Shown here one piece after another: positions 34,445 through 45,247 of a stretch of 64,000 bases of DNA (positions are counted from its first letter, which is position 1; every line of letters begins with the position of its first letter). Made by a program: the position numbers and the translations under genes. The stretch is from NCBI GenBank assembly GCA_036927565.1, contig JAYESD010000011.1, positions 97,315,178 to 97,379,177 of the forward strand, given 5' to 3'. The notes beneath the pieces are model-generated. The model saw nothing but the letters and a program-made list of their open reading frames with translations. It did no database searches and was not told the DNA's origin. This stretch comes from Tuctoria greenei (lineage: Eukaryota > Streptophyta > Magnoliopsida > Poales > Poaceae).

Positions 34445-35250
34445 TCAAAAATCTTCAAATATCTCTTCCTCGAAGTAGAAGGGAAACTTTGAAGGTTGAA
34501 TTTCTTCTTCCTTTGTAGTTTCAGGTTCAGGAGAGGATTCCTCCGACAAGGTGTGGGACAAGCAAGAGATGGGTTCTTCCTTGTCCATGGATTCGTCTTC
34601 GGATCTTGACACTACTTCCTCTTGAGGGGGCGCATTAAGACCCATAATGAAGGAAGAATTTTCTAGAATTCGGTCTAGAAGATCCTTGCCTTCTTCTGAC
34701 GTCTTATGGAGGAAAGATTCTCCAGTCGTAATGTCAAGATGTAGGGCAGACACTTTGTTCAATCCCATATAGAAGTGTTGCAAGAGCCATAATTTCTCAA
34801 AAGAGAAAATCTATTCCAAGCTGCACCTATGGATTCCTTTTCCATCTGCTGGAAGCATAGTACTTCCTTCCGTAAGGACACTATTCGAGCAATTGGAAAG
34901 AAAGCAAGACAAAATATGTCTCGTAATTCATTCCAATTTCCGTTTGTCTTCCCAACGTTGTGGTCATACCATTGTGTGGCTTTTTCCTTAAGGGAAAAAG
35001 GAAACAACATCCATTTGAGAGTCTCTTGTGTGATACCTTTGATTAGAAGGCATGAACACAATTGTTCGAACTCTCTTAGATGGTGGTAAGGGTTTTCACA
35101 ATCTGTTACTAAGAAGGATTGCTCCCGAACCATGGCTATAAAGCAAGGGCAAAGTTCATAGCTAGTAGAACAAATGGGTTCCACTGAAGCCGGTGGCTCA
35201 CATAACTTGCCCTTTGGGGCAGAATATGAAAGAATGGTGGGATGCTCCAT
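34445..35250 (-). pseudogene. Athila gag
   Basis: The likely ATG is at 35250, about 85 bp after the PBS. The frame (to 34759) contains the Retrotrans_gag core: NPYHHLREFEQLCSCLLIKG, LFPFSLKEKATQWY, LRDIFCLAFFPIARI and KESIGAAWNRFSLL. It continues in another frame (34445-34783) with HFYMGLNKVSALHLDI and an acidic tail. One frameshift lies near 34770. No zinc knuckle is evident. Confidence 0.88.
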
Positions 35251-35335
35251 ATATATGGTGGTGGTAAGAAAATGAAAGATAATATGAGTAGATAGATACG
35301 AGGGTGAACAAGGTTCGAATATTAACTGCAATCTT

Positions 35336-35353
35336 TCACCGACAACGGCGCCA
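35336..35353 (-). promoter_or_regulatory. Athila primer binding site
   Basis: The minus strand reads TGGCGCCGTTGTCGGTGA, close to the complement of the 3' end of aspartate tRNA, the primer used by Athila-type elements. An eight-base spacer (35354-35361) precedes the LTR. Confidence 0.85.
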
Positions 35354-35361
35354 GAAATGCT

Positions 35362-36221
35362 TGTTGACGACTGGTACGTCACAGATGAAAATCCGCAAGC
35401 GCACGAAAACTATCGTGTAGCACTTCCCCTTAAGGAGTATTCCCAAGGGTATCGAATTCAAGGAACAGGTGTGTAATCTTACAAACTAATCCACCCAAGG
35501 ACACAAAGTTGTTTGGTAGGTAAGGAAGAGAGAGGAATTCAAAGTATTGATTCCAATTCAAAGGAATTTGCAGTAGCTGCTTGCTTCAGGCATGGATTTA
35601 ACCCTAGCAACACTAGGCGACTCCCGCCAAGAGCCTATGGCGTAGCTGAACGTGGAGGATTACAAAGGACGGATTGGGCTGTCACCACCTACTGCCTACC
35701 TCTTCAATCCATGGGTCTACGAGATATTCACTGGTTATTTCTAACCTAGCACCATGCTTACATTCTAAATCACAACTCTAGTTGTTTAGAACACAAAGCT
35801 ACAACTAGAGCCTCTAATGAATTAAAGCAATGAACCCACAAGTAACTACTTGTGCAAACTACTATGAATTGAGAATCAAACTTAAATTGAATTCACAAAG
35901 GCTTACTTGATTCGAATAACACCTTTGTAGGGGTACAAGGGTAGAAGAGGGACTTGACAAGCCCAAGCCTCCTTCTTCCAAACTCTTCACCACACTCTTT
36001 CTACTTGGCAGCCTCTAAGACTACTCTAAACCTTTGGAGTGATGTTCTATTCTCAACTTTTGGTGTGTGTGTCTGAAGTGAGGTGTGGGGTTCTATTTAT
36101 AGGGGGAGAAGGGTCGGTTCCTGCCACCAAATGCGCGCGAATCAGTCACCCATGACCTCTTCAAGTTGGGAGGAGCCAACACATGGCTTTTGACCGATTT
36201 TGGGGGCAAGAACAAGTTGGC
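35362..36221 (-). repeat. Athila 5' LTR, sense start missing
   Basis: It begins TGTTGACGACTGG on the plus strand and matches the 3' LTR until gcaagaacaagttggc, then stops near 36221 without a TG/CA end. About 360 bp are missing, including most of the sense-strand start. The TATA box CTATAAATAG at 36093-36102 (minus) is retained. Confidence 0.85.
36093..36102 (-). promoter_or_regulatory. Athila LTR TATA box
   Basis: CTATAAATAG on the minus strand. The 3' LTR at the corresponding place (about 17410) has lost it (tttcatag), so only the truncated 5' LTR keeps a good box. Confidence 0.55.
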
Positions 36222-36764
36222 CAACACATAACCTTTTGTTTCAATTGAGGACAGACAAGTCTGGTTCACCGGACTAGTCCAGCCCCAGAGGGCGGACAAG
36301 TTGGACTTCCAGCACTTAGTTCCAGTAGCCAACTCCAAGTCCCAAATGGACTAGTCGGACCCACAACGGACTATTCTGAACTCACACAGTACCTTTTTTC
36401 CAGCCAGTATCGGCCATGTCTGCCAGGGCGGACTAGTTCGGCCCCTCAGGGCAAACTAGTTCGGTCCTTCAGGACTTAGCCCCAGAAGGACTCAAACACA
36501 CTCACCATGGACTAGTACATACCAAACGTAGAAGTTGGAACTCACACAACAACTCTTGGTCCGCCTAACATCGGATTAGTTTGATGTGGCCAGACTAGTT
36601 CGGCCTTCTAGCCCGGACAAGTCCGGTCCTGTCTTTAGGGCTTCCTCAACTTATCTCCCCAACGAGCCTAACTTGGACTAAGAGCTCTTAGGTGATTCTA
36701 AACATCTTGGCACGTTGAACACACTAACACAATAAGGATAAACTCGACGCAAAGAATTTTAAAC
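36222..36764 (-). repeat. Sirevirus B LTR, piece 2
   Basis: It lies between the truncated Athila LTR and the CACTA end. It is rich in ggactagtcc, ggacaagtcc and related motifs (36240-36620), as is the middle of the Sirevirus C LTR. Its last three bases AAC (36762-36764) are the CACTA target duplication. Confidence 0.75.
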
Positions 36765-37080
36765 CGCTACAAGAAACGAGAAAAAGGGTGTCGGCCATAT
36801 GACCGTCGGTAGGCTATTGTAGCTGATAGATATAATTTATAGCTATCGATGTACCGACACCTTTAGCTGACGCTCTTTATTTGACATTTTTAACTACTAA
36901 AGCCATCGGTCCCAACGTATTTATTGCTTATACCCATCGGTTTTTTGGACCGATAGGTTTAGTCCTTATAATCATCGGCACGAACTCCCGACATCTCTAC
37001 AGTAGTAAGACCGTCGGCCATAAAGTGGAACTGACAATTTTAACTCTCTGACACAGCAAAAAAAATGTTAGTCCTCGATA
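36765..37080. repeat. CACTA left end with subterminal repeats
   Basis: After the terminal repeat, short motifs recur in both orientations: gaccgtcgg, gccatcggt, ccatcgg, accgataggt, catcggc and gaccgtcggcc. The right end (58900-59161) carries related tcggg, gaccgac and ctgacggcc motifs. Such arrays bind transposase in CACTA elements. Confidence 0.75.
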
Positions 37081-37299
37081 TGTGTGCCGAGCAGTTCTCA
37101 GTGCTCCCTGATCTGCACACTCAATCACAATAACGACCGATTATCAGATTACTCCAGATTGTCAATCCCAACATTTCATAGCGACTGATTATCAATCTCA
37201 ATATAAATCTCAGTATCAAAATAAAAACATTTGAACAATCCAGATTTAGATTTCTCAGTGAAGATGAACAAGTTAAATTTGAACACTCCAGACCTGCTA

Positions 37300-37887
37300 A
37301 AAAATTAAGATGAATACAAAAAACAGTCGGGATCTCTGCGGCGGGGTCGTGGACTCGTTGTAGGCGCCCGCAAAAGGCGTGCGGCTGTGCAGGAGCTCCT
37401 AGAGAAACATGCCACGGGGCCCGCCGCGGGTGACATCTGCACTTCTGCTGGTGATGAGCGCGAAGGAGACAAGGACAAGGAACACGTCCACCCCCAACGG
37501 AAGCTCAAACGTCCACTCGTCCTTGGGCATACCGTGCTTGCTCTTGTCGAATAGGTTCCCGGCGCCTCGAGTAGCCACGACTACCATCGCCCCTGGCCTT
37601 CTTTGCGTTCGCCTCTTGCAGCATGTCCAGCACCCCGCTCCTGAACTCCGGCTTGGCCGGCCTCATAGACGCCACCCTGCCACCGCCCTTCATCGATGTT
37701 GGCTCCTGCACACTTGCCAAGCACCTACGCAGCACGAAGACGCTCGTGCTCCATCAGCAGGGCTCGCTTTGGCAGCTCGCTCGATGTGCTGCCGTTGACG
37801 TTAACGGCAGCAGGCTGCTGCGGCTGGCCGTGAGTTGCGTGTGCAGCAAGAAAGATTTGGAGACTCCTAGATGTGCATGCATGCAGG
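37300..37887 (-). other. GC-rich gene-like fragment inside the CACTA
   Basis: This stretch is markedly GC-richer than the CACTA ends. Overlapping minus-strand frames (37505-37735 and 37399-37587) read as coding-like protein with one frame change: a basic segment (FRSGVLDMLQEANAKKARG), then a hydrophobic run near LPLGVDVFLVLVSFALI. I do not recognise the protein. A plausible reading is a fragment of a host gene captured by the transposon. An alternative is chance ORFs in GC-rich DNA. The Retand insertion at 37888 cuts its left-strand continuation, which resumes at 58583. Confidence 0.45.
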
Positions 37888-38787
37888 CTGTCGGTGGTTT
37901 TGATTCGGCAGATCTCCCGACACTACTAAAAGTGTTTGCGGAGTTTGAAGTTTGGTGTGGGCGCGCGGAGATTCAAGAAGGTGAAATGTAAAATGACATA
38001 GGAGACACAAAGATTTACGTGGTTCGGGCCGCCTGAGCGTAATACCCTACTCCACGGGATGTGTTGGTGTTGTATTGGATGTATGAACTCAACTCAGGTG
38101 ACGTGAGTTGAGTGCGCGTGTGAGCCGATTAGACCAGATCAGATCAAAGCAGGTCAGATCAGTCTCTCCCTCTATGTATCGTCGGCCTGTCCTTTTATAG
38201 TATAAGGACAGGCCGTTACAAGTTGGTCAGGCCCGACATGTGGCCCCGGCGGTTACTAATATTGATACACATTTGATGCGCTTAATTACCCTTAATGACC
38301 GAGTTACGGGCTTTGATAGCGCCGTTACTGGTAATAAGGGTCGTCCGATCGTGTGTCATTAACATAGTATTAATGACACTTAATCGGGTCTTGAAGTCCT
38401 TGATTCCCATTTGAAGATCTGGAGCAGTTATGGAGTCTTCCGGAGGTTTGAGGTTGAAGATCCGACGGTTGGACACGTGGCAGCTCCGGAGCATACTGTG
38501 GGGAACAGATAGGTCCGGTGCCACCAGACACGTGTCAGTTCCGGAGCTTCCCTCGGTCTGGGGTTAGGTCCGGGGGTGCCGTTATGGTACATAGCACGGA
38601 GCTTCCCCCTTGTGGGCGATAGCTCCGGTATGATGGTACATGTGGCAACCCTGGGACTAACCATGTTGGGGAAGCGGGTCCGGTTATGTCTGACATGTGG
38701 GCCTTCGAAGGTCTTCAAATCAAGTAGATGACATTTCCTTGAGATCTTTGCAATCTCAAGGGGTATACGGTACCCAGGGTACCGATA
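37888..38787 (-). repeat. Retand 3' LTR
   Basis: It starts TGTCGGTGG and ends ACCGATA (the CA end mutated to TA). It is nearly identical to 57679-58577. The minus-strand TATA box CTATAAAAGG lies at 38191-38200. Several agctccgg motifs occur at 38450-38640. Confidence 0.95.
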
Positions 38788-39288
38788 GTGGCCCCCTGGG
38801 CCCACCTCTGGGGATGACCCCTTGGGTGATGTCATTCCGCCGGAGGTGGGTCCATCCTTCGACTTTTGAGCCAAGTCTTCAAAGGTCTTCAGATGTGCCA
38901 TTGGCCATAGTTTTGGAGTTAAATACTCGCCCCGTGGCATATCCCGGGTGCGGCAAATGAGAACTTTGGCGTGCGGATCTCATGCAATTGAAGGTCGCCA
39001 GTTCCCGATACGAAAATCGTATCGGTTCTGCGCGCCTTGTTAGGCTGCCGCCTTCAGGCTTCCCGCCTTTCATGATGACAACCGTTCGCCTGGGTAAGAA
39101 CCTCAACTTGATCGTCGGGGTGGTCCCGGGCCCTCTTGTCATCGGTAGGGTGAAATTTTTGAATAGTATCTTCGGTTTCCCTGCGGTTTCCATCCAAGCG
39201 TTGTGGGGGCTTACTTAAGAAGGAAAGTGCGCACCGTCTGGGGCTCTTTACGCCTCTCATCTGAACTTGCGCTCGAACTCCCAAACTT
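38788..39288. other. Retand 3' untranslated region
   Basis: The minus strand has a purine-rich run (cccagggggccac, 38788-38800) next to the LTR, a weak polypurine tract. The rest is promoter-side DNA for the antisense ORF. Several short ORFs (38879-39497) overlap here in both strands with no domain. Confidence 0.5.
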
Positions 39289-40644
39289 GTGCTTGCTTTT
39301 CCTCCCTTGCCTCGCTGTGCTGCGATGGAGTTGGGTCTCCGCAAGAGCCGCTTGAAGACCGAAGGTGACCTGAAGAAGGTACGGGCCCTCATGGGGTGGT
39401 CCTCAGACTTCTTCAACCACCTGGTCCGCGCCGGTAGGGAGCTCCCGTTCGAGAAGGAGCACGCCGGCGAGATGGTGTACTTCTCTGCGTACGCCATGGT
39501 GGGGTTGATCCCACCTTTTTCCTCCTTTTTCTTGATGCTGCTAGACTTCTATGGTCTGCAGCTGTATCACCTTGGCCCTCACTCCATTCTTCTATTGTCT
39601 ATCTTCGTCCACTTCTGTGAAATGTGGGTGGGCATTCCCCCCTGCATTGAGCTTTTTCGGACCTTCTTCACCGTCCATACCACTGGGAGGGGTGATGAGT
39701 ACCTTGGCTTCTACTACTTTGTGAAGCGCAAGAAGTGCCCATTCAAGTACCTTCGGTCGTTTCCCTCTGGAAAGTGGGACGATTGGAAGAAAGACTGGAT
39801 AGTCATCCGGGTGGAGGAGCACGAGAAGCTGGAGCTGCCCGAAGGCCTCCCCAACATCGACACTACAGTCTAGAGTGAAGCTCCGGTGCTATCGGATGCC
39901 TTCAACCCTGCTATAACCAGGATCCGCCATTGTGTGGAGGGGGGATTAACTCCTCAGGCGGTATTTTGCAATTTCTTGGTCAACAGGTGGGCACCACTGA
40001 AGAGGAGAGAAAAACTCGCTTGGTCCCTCAACAGTGTGATGGACGATGACCGGGTCGAGACCGGGCTGAAGTCCAACATGGAGGGGGCGACCTTGGAGTT
40101 TCATCTCAAGAAGTTCCAGCATGGCATCGACATCGCGGGTGATGACTTGACCCCGCCACCAGCTTTCCTCCCTCTGAACGTGAAAGTAGAATTCAGCAGC
40201 GAGCTCCGGCGGACGATGCCGGTGCTTGATGACCTTGGTGTCGTCGAGAGACGATCGACTTCCAGGGTGGTGATCCCTGGGGCTTCTGAAGGTGGCTCCG
40301 ACCCTGCCCCGAAGCCAAGGACCGAAGTCGTCGACAAGGGTAAGGAGCCGATGGCCAAACCCTCGAGCCGAAAGAGGAAGCTAGGGCATGCCAACGGAAG
40401 GTTCGTCAGGCCTGCATCCTCTGCAGCAGCTCCTTCTCCCCGGAGGGGGAGGTCTTCTACAACTGTGACGACTGTACCTGCAGCAGTGTCTTCCCGGGGT
40501 GCTAGCTCCGGGCATGTGACTCCAGCACCAGGGCCAGCTGAGGCCTCTGGGTCCGGAGGTCCTTCCCGGTCGAAGGGGGCCTCGACTAAGGAAATGCCCG
40601 CGGCTGCAACAAGTTCCGGGGGGCTTCCGGAGCTACCATGCTAG
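39289..40644 (+). pseudogene. Retand antisense ORF, N-terminal part
   Basis: One plus-strand frame runs from an ATG at 39325 to 40644, interrupted by a TAG at 39871-39873. Residues early in it match the 'putative gypsy type transposon' domain (Transposase_28): FFLMLLDFYGLQLYHLGPHS, SIFVHFCEMWVGIPP and YFVKRKKCPFKYL. The second part is a basic, Ser/Pro-rich segment. Antisense ORFs of this kind are known downstream of pol in Tat-group elements, with unknown function. It runs opposite to gag-pol, so it needs its own promoter, perhaps in the 3' LTR region. Confidence 0.85.
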
Positions 40645-40844
40645 CGGCGGCCATGGTCAGTCCAGAACGCCCGGGAAAGAGATTTTGTGCAAGCTGGTGC
40701 AGAAGCCTTCCGAGGTAATTTTTAATCTTTACCTCAGATAGTTGTTTTGTTGTAGTAACTGTTTTTTAAGTTTTTTCATCGATCATCTGCAACGTCCCCA
40801 ATAAGAGGAGTGAGGCTCCACCCTTAGCCACAACAGCTGAAGCT
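40645..40844 (+). other. Possible intron or frame break in the antisense ORF
   Basis: The coding pattern is lost after about 40715 (ccgaggtaattt, a possible splice donor). It returns near 40820 after an AT-rich tract and an AG. A spliced intron of about 100 bp is plausible but not shown; simple frame decay is the alternative. Confidence 0.3.
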
Positions 40845-41052
40845 GTGAGGGCGGAGACTTCTGCTCCTGTCCCGGTGCCGTCCCAAGTGGTGGTTGAAGT
40901 TTCGGCAGCTCCGGCGCCAGCTGTCGTGGTTATGGACCTCGACTCATCCCCCGAGACTCCCGAGGTAGAGCAGGACCACGGGAGAGAAGATGCGCCAGCA
41001 GCACCTGCCTCGGAGGTTGAAGCCCCGGGTCTTGATGCTGAGATGTTGGAAG
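40845..41052 (+). pseudogene. Retand antisense ORF, middle part before CRM
   Basis: The frame is rich in Ala, Pro, Val and Glu (SAAPAPAVVVMDLDSSPETP) and leads into the CRM insertion. The target duplication GGAAG (41048-41052) lies in coding sequence. The same kind of sequence continues at 48564. Confidence 0.75.
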
Positions 41053-41914
41053 TGATGAGGACATCACAACAGCGGAGACTCGCATTGAACTGCAAGGACC
41101 AATCACAAGAGCACGGGCACGGTTATTAAATCAGCAGGTGAATTCGTTCTTAACTTCTTTTGCATGTGAGTTTGAGAATAGATTGCTATGTGATGATTTA
41201 ATTGTTATTAGGAATAATGGAGAAGATCAACAAGTGAAAGAAGGAGGCCTTGGGAGCGTGGAGAACCACCTGGGACGTCCACAAGTAGATGGAAATAGTT
41301 TACAACTCGGAGTCGAGTTCAACTCGGAGTCCAAGAGCAGTCCACATTAAAACAGACGCCCAGGAGGCATACGGACTCCGTTTTCGACGTTCTACATATG
41401 CACGGAAAGAGGAGAAGATAAACTTTCCAATGGTTCTGATACCACCTCAAAATTCCTCGGTATTCATTGGGAATCATCGAAACAAGTCGAGTCCAGATTT
41501 CTGTCCGGTGCTACGCCACCGAATCGGGCCTTTGGGCCTTGTATCCCGTAAGAGTCCATTAGGGACGCGTCTAATCGTGTTTTGGTCGAACCCTAGCCTA
41601 TAAATACTGCAGCCGCCGGTCATATTCGGTGGGTTTTGCTTAGATCAATAAATCGCCGTTCTACGGTTTGTGAGACCCCAATTTCGCGATTTCCGATCGT
41701 GTCTTCTACGTTCTTGCTCGTGTTCTCGATTGCACTTGCAGGGATTAGCCTTCTTGGCGAGGTCAAGCGTGTGCAGCACGGTTGATAACCAACGGAGCCG
41801 TGGTGTAGTGATTGCAGGGGTACTCGAACCGCTCGAGTGCCGCGGATATCAACGTCGAGTTCTCCACCCCAATCGACATACCTTTTGTAAGATCAGGCCT
41901 AAACCTACTCATCA
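41053..41914 (+). repeat. CRM 5' LTR
   Basis: It aligns with 47700-48563 almost base for base. The TATA box CTATAAATA lies at 41598-41606 and a spot-like match to a splice or polyadenylation signal (aataaa) at about 41646. Confidence 0.95.
41598..41606 (+). promoter_or_regulatory. CRM 5' LTR TATA box
   Basis: CTATAAATA in a short promoter-like setting; the 3' LTR has the same at 48245-48253. Confidence 0.65.
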
Positions 41915-41916
41915 AT

Positions 41917-41928
41917 TGGTATCAGATT
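41917..41928 (+). promoter_or_regulatory. CRM primer binding site
   Basis: TGGTATCAGATT lies two bases after the LTR. It matches the methionine-type site TGGTATCAGAGC for ten bases. Confidence 0.88.
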
Positions 41929-43186
41929 TCCAGGTTGCCCGTGAGGTATCTTTGTTTTCCTTCCTTCCATTAGATCGATTTTTTTTGTACCTAGAGTCCA
42001 TAGAAAAGCCACAAAAAAATTAGATCGTTTTTACCGCTTCCCAGACTATAGTGCCTGCAGTTTCGTTTTTCAGTTTGCATTGTTGAGTTTGCATTCGTGT
42101 GGTTGAGTCTTGTTGCTGGTTTAGCTTTGTGTTTTTGGGTCCTAGTTATCGTGTTTCGTCCTTGTTTTCTTGCTATTCGACACCTATTCCACAATCCCTA
42201 AATAACAAACCGATCCGCCACGTTCATCGGTTTGCCCTAGCTAGCCGCCTTGCGTGAACTCCCGCATCGCTAGCCCTAGATTAGGTGACAAATCTTTGTG
42301 CCATTCATCCTTGAATCATCACACACCACCCCATTAGTTGTTGTGCAAATTCCCGATCGTTTTCGTATCCGATTGCGAGTTCTGTTCTCAAACCGAGTTG
42401 GAATCAACATCAAAAAAATCGTAACTCGGATAGCCTACCTTAAAACGGCCATAACTTTTGCATACGAACTCGAAATCAGGCGAATTTTTTTTTCAAATTC
42501 ATCTACGCAAAATTTCGCATCTGATTTTCCGCCCCGTAGCCGCATTCGGTGAAATTAGATTGCCCAAATTCCCCTCGGAAGATAGGCTATCCGGCCTCCG
42601 AAGTTTCAGCACGAATTTTAAAGAATCTTCTTGATTTTCTATAGGCCGCATATTACATCCAATTGAGCTGCAAATTTGTGTGCTTCCTATATTTGTGCTA
42701 CTGAGTAAAGAAAAAATATCAAAAAAATATTACAAAAAAAGAAAAAAATAGTGAAGAGCACGCATATTAAAGCAATTGGCCTATATCACTTGGTGTTGTT
42801 TGTTTGGTTATATCATTCTATCTTTCTTTTGCCTTGATACTTCCTTGTGTTGTGCTAGGCTCTAGGGCACTTAGTTGACCAGCAACAGTTTCCTACATTG
42901 AATACTTATTCAACTTTGTTTAGCTGTTAACGATTTTCTGCTTATTAGCCACCATATTGTGCCATCCAAGCTCCACCTTTCTCTTGAGCATAACAGGTAC
43001 CTTTGCAATCACCCCACGCTTCATTGGTTCATCTGACCGTCCACACCACCTGCTGTGTCGGTAAGAACACTTGTAAGAGCGTGGTAAGACGGTTGAGCGA
43101 GAGAGATTGTTTTCTTCCACCTTCCACATTGTCACTGTAGTTGATAGGGATAACATTTTTTTGTTGTCTTTTGTTTCCTACTAACA
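41929..43186 (+). other. CRM untranslated leader
   Basis: A 1.26-kb stretch between PBS and gag with no convincing ORF. Long leaders are usual in CRM elements. AT-rich with an A-run zone at 42710-42750. Confidence 0.7.
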
Positions 43187-44290
43187 ATGGCAGGAGAAGA
43201 AAATAATGACGAATGTGTTCAACATGTTGAGTTACGTGATATGTTCGCCAAATACAACGCAGCAACGGAGGAGTCATTGGCGAACTTGACTCGCAAACTG
43301 GATGACCTTGCTCTTCGGATGAATACTTTTGAGGCTCGGTTGCCTCTCGCTGGAAGACAAGAAGACAATGCTTATGATGAACTGGAAGATCACAGTAATC
43401 AGCCAAGACTGCCACTTTATCGTCGAGGTATGGGAGGTAATAATCATAACAATTATAACCGCCCTCCTGATGATCCTTTTGCTAAAGTGAAATTTACTAT
43501 ACCCTCTTTTTCTGGTGCTTATGATGCTGAGGCTTATCTTGATTGGGAGATGACAGTAGAGCAAAAATTTAATTCCCATCTTGTTCCTGAACAACATAGA
43601 GTTCGTCAAGCCACTAGTGAGTTTAAGGACTTTGCTATTATATGGTGGAATGAACTTGTTAAAACTAGAACTGATCCTCCAACATGGGATAGATTAAAGG
43701 AAGCTATGCGTGTTTGATTTGTTCCTCCATCTTTTCAGCGGGACCTTCGCAAAAAATTGCAGCGTTTAGACCAAGGTAACATGTCCGTAGAGGAGTATTA
43801 TCAAGAGTTACAAAAGGGTATGCTGCGTTGTGGGGTAGTAGAGGACATGGATGATAAAATAGCTCGTTTTTATGGGGGGTTGAGGCGTGAAATTCAGGAC
43901 ATTGTTGATTACAAAGAATATGATACTGTTAACAGATTGTTTCAGCTTGCTATGTTGGCAGAAAAAGAATTGCAGGGCCGACAACAACAGCAACAACGCA
44001 CGAGGAGCAACTTCACGCCGCGTGCAGCAACTACACCATCCAAAACAGCACCATCTTCGGCCCCCCGTGCAGTGACTACACCACCCAATGGCGGCCAACG
44101 AACTATACCTGCTGCTCCACCTTCTCACGTGCCGGAAGGCAGCAAGGCGACATCATTCAAGCCTTCGTCGTCCACTCCTTCTACGGGTCGTACTTCCGAC
44201 ATTAAGTGCCACCGCTGCTAGGGACTTGGTCATATGATGAGAGATTGCCCGAGTAAACGAGCATACATAGCACGCGACGATGGCGGGTAT
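43187..44290 (+). pseudogene. CRM gag
   Basis: The ATG at 43187 opens a frame with the Retrotrans_gag core (FTIPSFSGAYDAEAYLDWEM, FAIIWWNELVKTR). A TGA at 43715-43717 interrupts it. The same frame resumes (RLDQGNMSVEEYYQELQKG, IARFYGGLRREIQDIV), then Gln- and Pro-rich sequence, then a CCHC knuckle. The knuckle is broken by a TAG at 44219-44221 right after CHRC and continues GLGHMMRDC. Both stops are one C-to-T change from a normal codon. Confidence 0.92.
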
Positions 44291-45247
44291 GATAGTACTT
44301 CGGATGTTGAAGATGAATATTCTCTTGCTACTGACTTTACAGATCCAAATGACGAACACACCGAAGAAGAGGTACTTGGTACAACGGCGACGGAGAACTA
44401 TAGGAGCATCATTGTGCAGCGTGCCTTGAGCTCCAAGGTGGAGACCGACGACAAGCTACAACGACACAACCTCTTCCACATGTTTCTCGTCGTCAAGGAC
44501 TGCCGTGTACACACTATAATTGATGGAGGTAGCTGCAATAACTTGGTAAACACGGACGTCGTCAAGAAACTCGGTTTGACAACAAGAGCACACCCTCATC
44601 CGTACCACATTCAATGGTTCAACAACAGCGGTAAGGTTCGGGTAACACAAACAGCGAGAATCCATTTTTCAATTGGTTCATACCATGATTTTGCTGATTT
44701 TGATGTTGTTCCTATGGATGCTTGTTCTCTTTTATTGGGTCGTCCTTGGGAATTTGATACAGATGATATTCATCATGGTAGAACCAATAAATATACTCTC
44801 ATGCATAAGGGAAAGAAAATCACTTTGCTCCCCATGACTCCTGCTGAAATTGTGCATTTTGAGAAGAGTAAAATTCGTGAGGGCAAAGCAACTAAATTAG
44901 AATCTGAAACACAGCAAGTTATTAAATTAAAATCACCATCATTGCTCGCAACTAAATCTGAACTTGCTGATTTATTCGATGCTAAGGGGATGTGCTATGC
45001 TTTAGTTTGCAAAGAAGCCATGTTTTCACTTCATGAATTGTCTATTGCATTGCCCCCTGCTGTTGCTAACCTTTTGCAGGAGTTTGAGGATGTGTTTCCC
45101 TCCGAGATACCCCCTGGTTTACCACCGATGAGAGGCATTGAACACAAGATCGATTTGATTCCAGGAGCAAGTTTGCCAAATCGTGCAGCATATAGGGCGA
45201 ATCCACAAGAAACTAAGGAAATTCAGCGGCAAGTCCAAGATTTTTAG
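44291..45247 (+). pseudogene. CRM protease and RT approach
   Basis: The frame open from 44234 to 45247 holds a retropepsin-like segment with active site IIDGGSCNN (Asp-Gly-Gly-Ser rather than Asp-Ser/Thr-Gly, as is common in plant gypsy), then DACSLLLGRPW, and the pre-RT segment EFEDVFPSEIPPGLPPMRGI. A one-base loss in a run of T near 45244 causes the TAG at 45245-45247. Confidence 0.9.

Larger units (their letters stand above)
16676..36221 (-). mobile_element. Ty3/gypsy Athila element with nested Sirevirus A
   Basis: Sense is minus. The PBS is of aspartate tRNA type, and the RT active site FMDD in the segment FMDDFSVYG is characteristic of Athila. Order in sense direction: truncated 5' LTR (35362-36221), PBS, gag, protease, RT, RNase H, integrase, an extra ORF, a long non-coding stretch, PPT, 3' LTR (16676-17901). 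A complete Sirevirus (22879-33071) sits in RT. The 5' LTR lacks about 360 bp of its sense start at 36221, so no target duplication can be paired. All genes carry stops or frameshifts. Confidence 0.9.

Noticed and set aside
38428..39497. Overlapping minus-strand ORFs of 100-170 codons near the Retand 3' LTR
   Set aside because: They lie in LTR and untranslated DNA, overlap each other, and are not conserved in the 5' LTR beyond the shared repeat.
41597..41660. Host gene promoter
   Set aside because: The TATA box and surrounding sequence are duplicated in the other CRM LTR and belong to the element.
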